Below, piece after piece: positions 25,201 through 37,261 of a DNA stretch of 64,000 nucleotides. Made by a program: the position numbers and the translations under genes. The stretch comes from Corella eumyota. Its lineage: Eukaryota > Chordata > Ascidiacea > Phlebobranchia > Corellidae. How positions within the stretch are numbered: the stretch's first letter is position 1; each line of letters opens with the position of its first letter. The notes beneath the pieces are model-generated. The model did no database searches. It was not told the DNA's origin and saw nothing but the letters and a program-made list of their open reading frames with translations. The stretch spans positions 4,216,001 through 4,280,000 of the forward strand of contig OY720098.1 of NCBI GenBank assembly GCA_963082875.1, in the 5' to 3' direction.

Positions 25201-27215
25201 GAGTGCTGGCGTGCGAAGGATGTAAAGGCTTTTTTAAGGTAAGATAATAAGACGACACCTTTCCGTAAGCGTTGCGTATTACAGTTGATCGACAACTCCA
25301 ACCTATATTTAATTATATAATTACATTTTTAGCGCTCGGTACAGAAAGATGCGAAGTACGTATGTCTGGGCAACCGAAGTTGCCCTATCGACAAGAAAAC
25401 CAGAACGCACTGCCCGTACTGCAGATACCAAAAATGTATTGGCGTTGGAATGATAAAAAATGGTGAGTTTTAATCAGTTTTAATCTCTATCAAAAAGGCA
25501 AACATCGTTTTAGGATTGGTTTCAAAAGACGCCATTTTAACATAATTTAAAAAAATGCAATATCACGATATTAAAATTTAAAAGTAAACTATTTGAGTAT
25601 AAGAAACAACACAGACTTAAAGTATTTAAAAATGTAATCGTTCCTATTAAAGATAACTAAACAAACAGATTATATTGTTCGTGATATGACGTATTTGCGA
25701 CACTGGGTTTGTTTAACAAAATGACGATTTGGTAAATATTTAAGTTCACGGGAGTTCCCTTACAATAATAAATACATTTGCATGTCTACTTAGTCAATCG
25801 CATTTTGGTGCGGCAAGAGAGAATTAGTTTGTTTTATATTTAATACCAAAAAAACGAACCTAATACGTAGGACCTATCGTGTCTAAATTGAACATAAACA
25901 ACAAATGAAATACAGTGGTGCGTTTATTTAAAGTTTTTGTAATTATTTTTTGATAGTGCGCGCCCTTTAAAAAAGTGCTCTTTGTAAAAAAAACTTGTTT
26001 CGAAATTTTATGAATAATTCGAACCGGGATGTCTCGATTAGGTTGTAAAGTTTAACTAGTTCCTTACACCGCAACCAATTGCAAAATAATTGCTACAAAT
26101 AAAGTTGTTGACAAAAATTTTCAAGTAATTATTGCTTTCGCGCGGAGGTTATTTTTCTCATACACGACCCATAATTAAGTCGCTCTCCGTAACAATAGAA
26201 GTAACAATGACGTAATAATCATGTTGACCGATCGTAGCAATCCCTGTGAACTTCACGTACGAAATTAAGGGGGCATATAAACGCGTCGTCAAGTTGTTAA
26301 ACCCGCCATATATATCTCGAACAACGTGCGCTTATGGTTGTTGTTAAACAACGGCGAAGCACCACGTCGAGACGTCCCATTAAAGAAATAAGCAATAAAG
26401 AGCCAACGGCGAAATTTGGCACGGAATAGGAGCCGATAGATACCTGTATAACACGTTCGTTGTGACGTAGCCATGCAACAAGATTCTCACGGAAGCTTGG
26501 GAACAAGTTCATATCGGTTCGACTGGGTTTAAAGTTACGGGTCAGCGCTTAAATTAGTTTATCTTTCGGTAGTCTCCGATAACACTTATTATTTTGCGTG
26601 CAAACATTTTTTACGTCGCGAGGTAAAACTAGAACCGTTTCTTGATCATTCTTTTTTAGACTTTGTGCTTAATTTATCATCAAGCGTTTGCGATGGGATA
26701 TATCGATACTGTTTGTGTTCAAAATAAACTGTCTGTCCACAAGTTCTTAAAATTAAAAATTCACACTTTTATTGCAAATATCGACCTAGATATACTTGCG
26801 TATATGCCACGCCTATTTTTGCAAAAAGCATATCTACATGCAGATTGTAAAAAAATATATAAACAGTTTTAATATCAAAAAGCCAAGCCTGATATTTATT
26901 ATTTTATTATGTTTTGATTTGTCGAATTACTTCAACATTTTTTATAATGAATTTGATTTTTTTGTAGTTGTTCGAACTACAGACCCAAGTCGTCGAAGAA
27001 AACCTTCAAAAACCAAAGTAGTTGGCCAATCAACATCCGCCACGTCATCTTCAGCAACCCCCCTTCAACGTCACCCGCACCACAGTGCAACCACTGCACC
27101 CACCCTTCCGCTTCACCCCCACGTCATTACGCCCGTGACCCAACCGATGCGCCCCTCACATTATGACGTCACAGGACAGCCTGTCCCGCGCACTATGCAG
27201 TCTTATTTCGAGTGA
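22280..27215 (+). CDS. NR4A: NR4A-type nuclear receptor lacking a ligand-binding domain
   Basis: Seven exons join in phase: 22280-22412, 22501-23109, 23190-23476, 23955-24908, 25050-25238, 25333-25462 and 26968-27215 (849 residues). The first exon and the 5' border of exon 4 are the least certain. The N-terminal region is long, low in complexity and Gln/His/Ser-rich (Q/H run near 23005-23090), as in NR4A activation domains. The DNA-binding domain is in exons 5 and 6: [19 protein letters not shown]-box CEGCKGFFK, then [19 protein letters not shown] and [11 protein letters not shown], with all eight zinc-binding cysteines. [17 protein letters not shown] matches the NR4A T/A-box, which allows monomer binding to NBRE sites. 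The protein then ends after about 60 Pro/Thr/His-rich residues (..TMQSYFE). No LBD sequence follows on this strand before the next genes. The transcript would act as a nuclear DNA-binding factor. Confidence 0.88.
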
Positions 27216-27871
27216 TTAATTTAAAAGAAGAAAAAAAAAACATTTTTTTTGTTTTGTCCGACCCAGTCGAAAACAAAACACAACTTTCCGGTCAGCGGGA
27301 GAAAGTAAACGTCATCTCCGTCTACGTCACCGAATTGTCGCGTACATGAATAGTTTCGATGATGTCACAATGCGATGGGAAGTCGTTGACCTAATACTGT
27401 CGATAATTTATAATGTCACTAGATGGAGCTCGCGTGTCTGATTTATTTTTGTCGCTTTTTCATTTCTATTTCAGTGTTTTGTCTATTTCTGTTGCTGCCA
27501 AAATCTCAAAAAGTACACTGCTCTTTATAGTGACTGTACGTCAAAGTTTCAGACATTGTATTAAGTTGTATTGCACTACACACATTGTTTTTATTTCGTG
27601 TCGCCATTGTTTTTGATGTCGTTCGTATTATTTACAATGCCACATAAGATGCATAGATTGCATAAATATATCAATTGTTGTTACAATTTAAGTGTTCTGC
27701 TTTAGGTTAATTTATTAACATAGTTTGAGTTTATTCAAAAGTAAAAATACCTAAACTTATAACTTAATAACGCAGCTAAAAATCAATTTTTCGTAAAAAA
27801 GTCGAATTTTAAAGTTAAACATAAATTTGCCGACGTTTTACTTTACCACACATATATAATTAAGTCAACCG

Positions 27872-28158
27872 GCAGCGTGGTGTAGTGATAAGAACACTTG
27901 CTACACCACACATGAGGCGTTGGTTCAATCCCCACTGATCTCATGTTGTAGCGCCATTGAGTAAGGCGCTACAAATGGTATTAACTCCTGCTGAGCCAGC
28001 ACTTAATCAGCAGTATAATTATCGGGCAATTGTAATCTATAATATCCCAAACTGCCACAGGCAACACGAGACTGGGTCGGAGTAACTGATGTTACTCTAT
28101 GTTTAAATCGCGCTTTCGACTTTCCCACATCAAGGATAAAGACATATACAAAAAAAGG
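27872..28158 (+). repeat. tRNA-derived SINE, copy 2
   Basis: This is the same family as the copy at 18011: GCAGCGTGGTGTAGTGATAA, ACACTTGCTACACCACACAT, GGTTCAATCCCC, CTCCTGCTGAGCC, and the tail AGTAACTGATGTTACTCTA followed by CTATGTTTAA and an A-rich end. The two copies differ by substitutions and small indels, so they are not recent twins. Confidence 0.85.
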
Positions 28159-29113
28159 TATTAACATAATATAGCTCAGTCATATGTCTTAAATTATAAC
28201 CATTTATCAGAAATATCTTTACAAAATAAATGGCAAGCCACAACACAATTTAAAAATATAAAATTATTTTATAACAGATTTATAAAAACAAACCACTCAC
28301 CTTGTTACAAATACAACCTTTGTTCTAAAACAGTATTCTATTTTTATACAACTATTATGAAAATAAAGCGTTTAAACAAAATTCTTTTTTTATTGTGTTT
28401 TTTTTTGAGTGAGCACGCGCGTTATTGAATTAACGTTTGCCGACAGCCTGTTGCAACGTTGCGGTTAAAGACAATGCTTTCAATTGTTTTAAGCAATAAA
28501 CGACAAATTGACTGAAAAACAATTATGTTATTCTGATAACGCAGAATTAATCTAAAATGAAATTAACCAACCCTTAGAAAATTATATTTTAAATATTTTA
28601 GCTTAAAAAAATATTTTCACGAAAATAAAAATTAAAGGCAAATAAATATTCTTTTTAGCACATAATTTCAGATTGCACAAAGTTAGATTTATAGAATTTG
28701 TTGACTAAAATCTTGTAACTTCTCTTTAGCTCCATCTACCAGAAGTCAAAAATCGCACTGACGCACATTTAATATGTCAGCTTTATTAAAAAATAAAAAT
28801 AACAGTATTTTATTACATTTTTGTCGTTAATCAACCAAACAGTGTAAAAACATTAAAATTATGCCTTTTTGGGGTTGATAATCTAATCTTAAACAACAAA
28901 CGAAAATCTAACTTCCTATTAGCTACAAAACAAATTTGGTTCATAACGTTAGGTGGCGGCATTTAGCTTAAAAATAATCAAGGGGAAACTTGAATTGCTA
29001 AAATTTCGCATACACAAAAATAATGCTACAACCTAAGCATAAAAGATCAATGTAAGTAGTTAAAACAGGCATCTCTAAATGCATATTCACGGTACTACCA
29101 CTACTAACTATAC

Positions 29114-29164
29114 CCTTGCTTTCCCCATGCAACTGGAACCTTGCTTTCCCCATGCAACTGGAAC
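29114..29164. repeat. 25-base tandem duplication
   Basis: The 25-base unit beginning CTTGCTTTCCCC and ending CAACTGGAAC occurs twice head to tail, without mismatch, directly left of the tRNA-like repeat. Confidence 0.85.
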
Positions 29165-29171
29165 AGTGTAA

Positions 29172-29330
29172 GTCCGGTAGTGTGGTTAAGCGGCCATGGC
29201 AGAGGACTACGAGCCGAAAAGTTTCGGGTTTGAGGCGTACCTTTGCCACACTATTCGCCTTTGAGCTTGGCGTTTACGGATAGCTCAAACATGTAACAAT
29301 ATCACACCCCTGCACAATAAAAAATATAAA
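29172..29330 (+). repeat. Second tRNA-like repeat (SINE or tRNA pseudogene)
   Basis: The segment begins near GTAGTGTGGTTAAGCGGCC, which resembles a class II (Ser/Leu-type) tRNA A-box region. It continues through a possible variable arm (GCCGAAAAGTTTCGG is a stem) to GGGTTTGAGGC, a degenerate B box. It lacks a good acceptor-stem pairing, so a functional tRNA is unlikely. Confidence 0.5.
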
Positions 29331-29962
29331 ACTCATCACCTTAAGGTGATATGGAAAAAAAACTGTATAAATACATTTAAATAATATACAACAATGCTTG
29401 CCTTAACTTCAATAGTGGTTACTGTCTTTTCTATAGTGGTGATAAGTTGAGCCGGAATAACTATACTCTAATAGCCGTACTTTATGTTTTATAAAGAACG
29501 TATTGAAACCGTATACTTTAACCAAATCATAAAACTGTGTTACATTTAGATTTATTTACAAGCTATTTTATTCGTGATCATGCAATAAACGTAGTACATA
29601 TCTAGCATAGCTAACACTTAAATACTGAGAAAAAAATTTCATGAGCTTTTAAGGAAAAAGTTAACATAAAAATGTCTTATTTATTAAACTGTATGGTGAT
29701 TAGTATGAATAAAAAAATGTATTAAAATTAAACATGTTTATAAGTACGATATATACAAGGTTTTATTGAAATAATTATGTTTTATTTAATTTTTTTTATA
29801 TTTTTTTAATTAAAAAAATGATATATTACAATAATTAGATGGTGTGTTTTATTAGCCTTGAGTGTTTAATTAAATCGAGATAATTAAGGAAAAAATGTTA
29901 AGAAAAAACAATTCAATAACAAATCCTGTTCAGATGTATTTTCGGCCTCAGTTACCAAGCTT

Positions 29963-32900
29963 TTACTTTTTCATGAAACTGCTGACGAGGTCAATAGGAA
30001 GAGGAAAGATGATCGTGGAGTTCTTCTCGGCACTGATGGAGGTCAAAGTCTGGAGGTAACGGAGCTGCATCGAGTTGGGGGATTCGCTCATCACGTCCGC
30101 CGCTTCTTTCAACTTCCGGGAGGCATTCATTTCACCCTCGGCAGCAATAACCTAACAGATCAAATTTTTTTTCAGGATTAATAAATAAACTTTTTTTTGG
30201 CTAAAAATTTGCAGCAATAGTTTTTAAAGTTTTTTTGCATATCTCAATACCACAAGTACTGTTACAAATACTTGTGTCTTGAAAATAAAAAAAGACAATT
30301 AACCCTTAACCCAAATAAAGTAAACACCCCACTCTTCTCCTCCAGTGACGTAGCACTTTTTATACGATTCTCTACACTATCTATCACATGTCGAATGGTC
30401 TTTGTTGAAAAACATAACAATAGTGGAGCTTTTAATAGAATACGTTGCTTATAACAATAAAGTTAAAAAAAATCATGTGATCAGATGTTTGATCTCGAGC
30501 AGACGCTTATTCATACGCTCGAGTAAAACTAACACGGTTTCAATAGAACAAAACTTAACACAAGGTTACGCAACTTTATAACTTAAGAAACGTGTTATAA
30601 AAAAGATTTTACCTAGACATATACAAATGGTTAAGTTTATTAGTTTCATGGTTGTTTACGTCGTAATTTCAATTGGATTAATGTAAAAATGGCCAAATAA
30701 GGTACTTGAATTGGTTAACAAGCACTTGAAGGGAAAAATGCACATGGTTTAATACACTTACGTTGTTTAGCAAAAATTTGCATTATCATATTGGCAGAAA
30801 ACAGCTAATAGCATAAACCAACATTAAAAAGTTCCAATTTATTTATCCAAACCCCGTTTTAAAAAAATAAAAAAGGCAGCCAAGCGTAAAAAACTAAAAA
30901 ATATATGTAATGTTAAATTTACCACAGAAAATTAACATTTAATTAAGTAGTAAATAGCAGCAACTTGTCAAAGTAAAGGACTAAACATCTAACCATATCA
31001 CGTCCTACGCGTACACAAATGTGCCCTGATAACCTAAGTGTGTGGTATGTATAACATTTCAAAAGCAAAGCAATCTATCAGTAAACTGACACTGGGCGTT
31101 TCAGCGCACGTGACTATAGCAACAACGACGATTACGTACCTTTGCCCTAGCCTCGCGCGCAGCCTCGGCTTCAGCTGCCATGGCTCGTTGAAGCTGAACT
31201 GGAAGACGGACGTCCTTACTAAGAACAACAAAATATTGAATTACAGATACGCGTTAGTGATAAAAACCAATAAAATGTAAAAATAAATGTGTTGGTTGAA
31301 ATAAACCACAACGTAGAATTGTGAATAGAAAAAAAAATCATATACAATTTCAATTTTCATTCTAATTCAATAGACCATAAAAAATATTGTTATTTGTTAA
31401 AAATCAGGTAGAAAATTGCTCTTATTAAAAAACGATTGAATGACATTTTTTATTAATTTTAATAAAATTTTATTAGTTTTAATAAAAATCGTAATTTTTA
31501 CAAACTCACATTTCCACACGTTCGACTTTGATTCCCCATGGATCTGTGGCCTCGTCCAATGTATTCTAAACAAAAAAATCACGTGAGATTTTTCAATGAG
31601 AAACAATTTTTAGTCGGAAAGATGTGCAAAACACCTCCCTTTTCTAAGCCTGTTACGTACAAACTTTCACCGCGATAAAAAAAAGTCTTGATTAAATTTT
31701 AAATCTACGTCTTATAGTGCGTCACTCGCAAGAACATTTTTCGAGTTCCGTAAATTCTAACCAAGTTTTTCAACAAAATTATGAAGCGTTTTTTCAACGC
31801 CCCAGTGAAGAATGCGAAACAGAAACGCAACCAAAACTGTGTTAAGCAACGGGCATAGAAATGGACACGCTCTAATTGATACTATAGTGAGCGTATGGAA
31901 GTTTACAAAATGAGGCATCAAAAACATCGATTTTAATAAATAATTTATTATTCTGTTTAACGTGATTCATTTACAATAGATGTCGTTTATTTTATTACTC
32001 CTGATAATTAAGCAATCAATCGTATCTTAAAATAAGTCGATAACAAGGTCGTTTAGTTGACTATTACAACAAACCAAATATCGTGGCCTTATTTAACGAC
32101 ATTTCAATGTTTGCCAAAGTTTTTTAACAAACCGTACATCCTTTTCTCTATAACAACCAAGGCTGCGATTTATTTAAATTTAGACATTCGGGATTATATA
32201 GGAATGACAACAAGGCCTCAGGCATAAAATTGTATTATAAATTAATTATAAGGTTGGCCCAACAGCAAGCTTTAAATATTCGATTTCAACTATTCCCAAA
32301 AGGCGGCACGTAAGCTTATTGAATTATTCATGCAAGCTAATGTATTGTACAGTACCAGTAATACCTAGTCACAAATGGCAGGAACATTTGCAATAAAAAT
32401 GTATCACAATGCAGTGTAATTTGTTTTAATAATTACGTCATTTCCTATTTTAAGAACCTCATTATCGTTTAAGGAAATAACAACAGACATATGCATTTGT
32501 TTTAATATGTAGTATAACTAGCCTATTCAAATTTTTATTCACATCACTTTATTAAAAAATACAAAAAAATTCTGCAAGAACTTTGATATTAAACCTATCA
32601 TTTAAGTGGACTATAGTTAAGGCTAATTTTAACAATAACAAAAAAAATATACCTGCATGCCAGCGCTGATGTATTCTCGATCTGTAAGAACCTCAGAAAG
32701 TGATTTTGTTCCGAGCATGTTTCTGAGAGTGGTCTGAGCCAACAACCGGGTGGCGCCATCAGCGTTCTCTACATTAGCAATGCTCATTGTGGCATCCTGG
32801 ACACGATAATAGACAACCGCATCCACAGAGATGGTGACACTGTCTTTGGTGAGGATCTAAATAAAAATCTTTTTGATTAGATTGCTAATAAAAAAGTTAA

Positions 32901-35900
32901 TTTTTTTTTTGTTAATTTAAATCCTTTTAAAAAAGAATAAAATTATAAAAAAAACACACCTCTTGTGGTGGAACATCAAAGGATACAGTTCTTAAGTCCA
33001 CTTTCCTGTATTCATCAGTGCATGGAATGATAAAGAAAATTCCTTAAAAATTTGTTGAAAACATTAAATCTTTAATACTTAATTAAATAGGCCTGATGTT
33101 TTATTTCTGGAGGGTCTTTAATAGGTTTTATTTTTAATATTTGCTAATTTTTATCTATAAAAAGCTCTTTATATAAAATCAGGAAGTTTTTTATGGTAGA
33201 ATGGTAAATATTTATGATATAGGAGATTAGGTGTAATTTTAAGGAATTGGTAATCAATAACTTTGTTTAAATATTTACCAGGTCCTTTTGCACCACCTTT
33301 GGACAGTCGACCAAGTCGGAAAATAACAGCTCTCTCATACTCTTGCACAACCTGATAAAAAAAAAAAAAAAAAATTATTTTTTTTTACAAATTTTAAAAT
33401 TTATCTACATTGCCTATCTAATTACTTAAAAAATAAAGCTTTCAATATTGTGATTAACGTTACCTTAACACACATGCAAATTGCAACAGGGAATGTAATG
33501 ATAATTATAAAAAATGAAATTCCCAACAACAAAATACCACAGAATCCGTATTCCGTGTCATCTCCAGCTAAATGTAAAAATAAACTAAAATATTTTGATA
33601 AAAATTATCCATTAGAAGTAGAACTATCTGGATCCTACTCAAGTTAGGTTTTTATTTAACAAACCAAACATTTATTTTGTAATAAAACTAAACGTTAAAA
33701 AAAAATTTTATTAAGTAGATGATAAAATTGCTGTATATTTTTGTTAAAGCAAAAAACATGCAAGTAATAAAATATTTTAGGTTAGTAAAAGCAATTTTAC
33801 TAATTTAAACATATTTTAGCAATAACAACAAAGTAAAATATTTACAATATTTTTTTATTGTGCTACTGGGCTTTCACGGCATAAATACAAACAAATTATT
33901 CATAAGCTAAATAATATCTAAACAATATTTTAATTTTAAAATGGTAATCTTTATTGACAGAAGTTTTAACCCCATTTTCTGGCTAAGTTGTTATTTAGTA
34001 CCAAAATCATGCAATAACAAAATTTTAATTCGCTTTATTTTTTTTATGTTGATTAAATTCCCTTCTATAATGGTTGATAGAACAATATCAATTTCAGCTA
34101 TAACTTACTTATGTTAATGTTTGTGTTGTACTGATTTGTTCTTCTTCCCGACCCATTTTCTTGAGGGTGAACCTTATTTGCTTCATGCTGACTTTCCATT
34201 ATAGTTATTTAATTAGCAATCTAAAATTTCCTTAAATTTTAACTCTCTAAAATCTGTCATAAGTCATATAACAAAAATGGGTGAATGGAGGAGCATAGTA
34301 AAATGCAGTATTCAATTTTCATGTAAACATGAATTAACCTTTTTTACAACTGACTCATCTTTAAACCTAACTTAAATTTTAAGGGTACATTTTTGGGTCA
34401 AATAGAAGCATACTATGCAAGTTTGCTAACATTGTGTTAAGCACTAAAACAAGAACTGTTAATAACAAACAACTGCACTGCAAAAGGTACATTTGAAGGG
34501 ATTTACATACCATTTGCATGAACATCAAATGCTACAGGAGCAGAGGGGTTCTTAGTTGGCTGTTCCATTTATTTACTTTTTTTAATTTTATTTAAAAAAT
34601 TTTCAGCAAATGATAATTGTAAATTTTTTCTAACTAAAATTTCATAATGTTTTTGAAATTAAAAACAAATACAAAACAACAACAAGACTGTACATTAACA
34701 AAAGTTATACAAACATATATCTTAAAAGTTTAAAAAAAAATTTGGTTTGGCTAAGTAAAAAGTGTGCTAAAAATATGTGCTATAATTTATTTAAGCAGTT
34801 GTTAGAAAAACAAATTGCCTGAATTTTAACGATAAGCTGTGTATAGTGCAATAATGGAACTGACCATAAATTTATTTCGTGGACCAAAAATAAAACATAC
34901 TTTAATAAAGTTTTTTAAAAGTGCCAATAATGACAGTGTTTATAAGGTGTCTATTGCTGGAAAATATGCCAAATTTATGATAACTCTAACCTGGATAATT
35001 TTTACTGAAAGAGGTTAATAAAGCATCCTGAAGATTTTCGTTCCTCGCTTTAACAGTTTTAAAATATTTAAATTTTTTTATGTTTATTTAAATTTAAAAA
35101 GGCTTTTTGTTAGTTTAAATTATTTTAATAAACTGTAAACCAAGCAAATTAGGTGAAAGACAAAATTATGATTCACCATTTTGACGATAAACATTTATTT
35201 ATCATGCATTAATGCAGTCAGCGTTTTATAAAATTAGGCAAACAATATTTTTGCCAATCCTATTTGGTCTACAGTTAAAAAATTTAAAATAGTGAAAATT
35301 AATCAAAGTGTTTTGCAACAAAAATTGAATCTCTTTTACAAAATTTGAAATATTAATAATGCCACGAGGGTATGATATTGTTTTAAGGTTGAACTAAAAA
35401 GCATGTACTCTTTATTGGTGCACTTTAAAGCAATTAAACTTACATATATTAATGCTCTCATTGTATTCATTTTTTGTCTTTCCTTCAGGCTCATAGTTCA
35501 ACTTTTCCATTTCCATTGTTTATATTTGTAAATAAATTATTTACTATTAACTGCCTGCCAAACATTTAGAAATTTGGACATAGAACAAACCCCTGTATTT
35601 TTCCGTTTATTTTGGTAACATAGACTCATTTTAAACGTTCATTAATCACAAATGAAAAGTTAGAGTAATTGATTTACAAAGAAAACTTTACTTAATTATA
35701 CGCAAATCACTATCATGCCTAACAACACTAACATTCTATGTCTAGTTGTTTTTAATAAAACTGTATAAAAGTAATATTTTAATATATGTTTAACCGTAAT
35801 ATGGTTGGTTTTATTAAACCAATTTCTAGATTTTTAATTTTTTTTAGTCCCAGCGGGCCACCTGCTTCTATTCAAATATTAAAACAAAATAGGACAAAGC

Positions 35901-36652
35901 ATACAATCAACCGACTCCTAAAAATACATTGTTTACCTATTATTAGTTAAATGAAAGAAAAATTATTAAAAAACTAGCGTTGACAATTACAACATCTATT
36001 ATCAATATCCTGCTACGGTAAGACAATGCAGCAAGTAGCAAGTAATCTAATTAAATGCGCAAGCACAAACAGACCTAAAATGTTATTAAATTCATATAAA
36101 CGTAACTAAATTATGTAGCAAGTAGTAAACATCAGATTTTATACAAATCAAGCAAGCGCTGGTAAAACATAACTGGCAAAATTTCAGCTGGCCTCGCTTT
36201 ATCTACACTACTTTTCTAAACAAAAAAAAACGAAAACTGCATAGCAACAAACGTACATACGTAACTCCCTTTCTTTGTACACGCTTTCACATGACTATAC
36301 CTTAATTTAATCTCCCTTGTCACATGCTTCTGACGTTGCGCGTCAGAAATTTGTTTTAAAATTTTCCATTTTAAAGTACTGTTTAATTGCTATAATTGTC
36401 TAGGTTAATTTGTAAATTATATAAATTACAATCAAAGAGCCGTCTTGTTTTAATACAGAAATATAAGTTGCGCTTAATCTACTTAGTGTTAATACCAACA
36501 GCTGAATGATTGTTACTGTTCAAAATAGTTCGAGTTACAACAATACCTATTCTAATAAATCACCTACCAAAATTGGTTATTAAATCTTGTTTGGAAACTG
36601 TCACATCTTTAGTTTTCTTAACTTCTATTTCATCCATAGTAATGTCGTCCAT
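29963..36652 (-). CDS. STOM: Stomatin (SPFH membrane scaffold) with alternative first exons
   Basis: The common exons on the minus strand are 33567-33464, 33351-33279, 33042-32960, 32856-32653, 31565-31510, 31218-31140 and 30151-29963. They encode a hairpin membrane segment ([20 protein letters not shown], keeping the key proline), then [103 protein letters not shown] and the terminal [18 protein letters not shown]. This is stomatin/STOML3 along its full length. Any of four upstream exons (separate entries) gives a complete protein of 281-292 residues; human stomatin has 288. The protein inserts in the inner leaflet, oligomerises and modulates channels. The close relative STOML3 cannot be excluded. 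Confidence 0.95.
34109..34199 (-). CDS. STOM: Stomatin alternative first exon A
   Basis: ATG at 34199 opens [20 protein letters not shown] and ends NTNINI before donor GTAAGT, in phase 1. It joins the common exon at 33567 (..CTGGAGATGAC), giving TGDDTEYG at the junction. Confidence 0.7.
34511..34568 (-). CDS. STOM: Stomatin alternative first exon B
   Basis: ATG at 34568 opens [19 protein letters not shown] and ends in phase 1 before donor GTATGT. Joining the common exon gives AGDDTEYG. It has the shortest head, 19 residues. Confidence 0.7.
35444..35516 (-). CDS. STOM: Stomatin alternative first exon C
   Basis: ATG at 35516 opens [20 protein letters not shown] and ends SINI before donor GTAAGT in phase 1. 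Its ending (N-x-x-INI) resembles exon A, which suggests the two arose by exon duplication. Confidence 0.7.
36568..36652 (-). CDS. STOM: Stomatin alternative first exon D (most distal)
   Basis: ATG at 36652 opens [20 protein letters not shown] and ends LITNF before donor GTAGGT, phase 1. It lies about 600 bases from the RPL12 stop. Confidence 0.7.
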
Positions 36653-37261
36653 TTAAAATTTAATTTTTAAGCTAAAAAACGTATTTTTACAATCAAATTT
36701 AAAGTGATAAATTTAAAAAAGTATAATCACACTTCAAACAATAGTTTTTTTATACGTAACTTTTCGTAAACAACTGAGCATTTTCTACACTAGCATGACT
36801 AAATGCGACCACAAATGAATTTTATGTCAACCAAAGAAAGGTTTTCAATGATTAACAATGGTGGCAAGTTACACTGCATTTTGATTGTCCAGTGTCATAA
36901 GTAGGTTATGTTTGTCTTGTAAAATATCAGGCCTTTAAAATGTATGCTCAGATGTGTTCGGGTAAAAATTTAAACAATTAAATCATTCTTGCTAAAAATT
37001 CAGTGGCCCGTTTAAATATTGTGATACAATGGCACTGTGGTTCTCTACTGCTCAGGGGCGCCATAAAGCGTTAGTTTCAAAATTGCATATTTAGCAAAAT
37101 TTGTTATCTAAAAAAATACTTAAGAAGATTGTTGTTTAAACTTATTTTGCTCTACGTAACTAAAACCTTTTTTTTTCATAAACTGAGAAACAAAAAATCA
37201 ACAACAATTTTGTTTTTTTTATTTATTTTTACCAAGATTTGGAAATAGTAAACCAACCTCT
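36653..37261. other. Gap between RPL12 and stomatin
   Basis: Both genes are on the minus strand. On that strand an AATAAA near 37219-37230 could serve RPL12. Nothing else is recognised. Confidence 0.45.

Larger units (their letters stand above)
27216..29962. other. Intergenic region with SINEs, between NR4A and stomatin 3' ends
   Basis: The NR4A 3' UTR presumably occupies the left part. Two tRNA-derived repeats lie here (27872 and 29172). No coding exon is convincing on either strand, and in particular nothing resembling a nuclear-receptor LBD. Confidence 0.5.
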
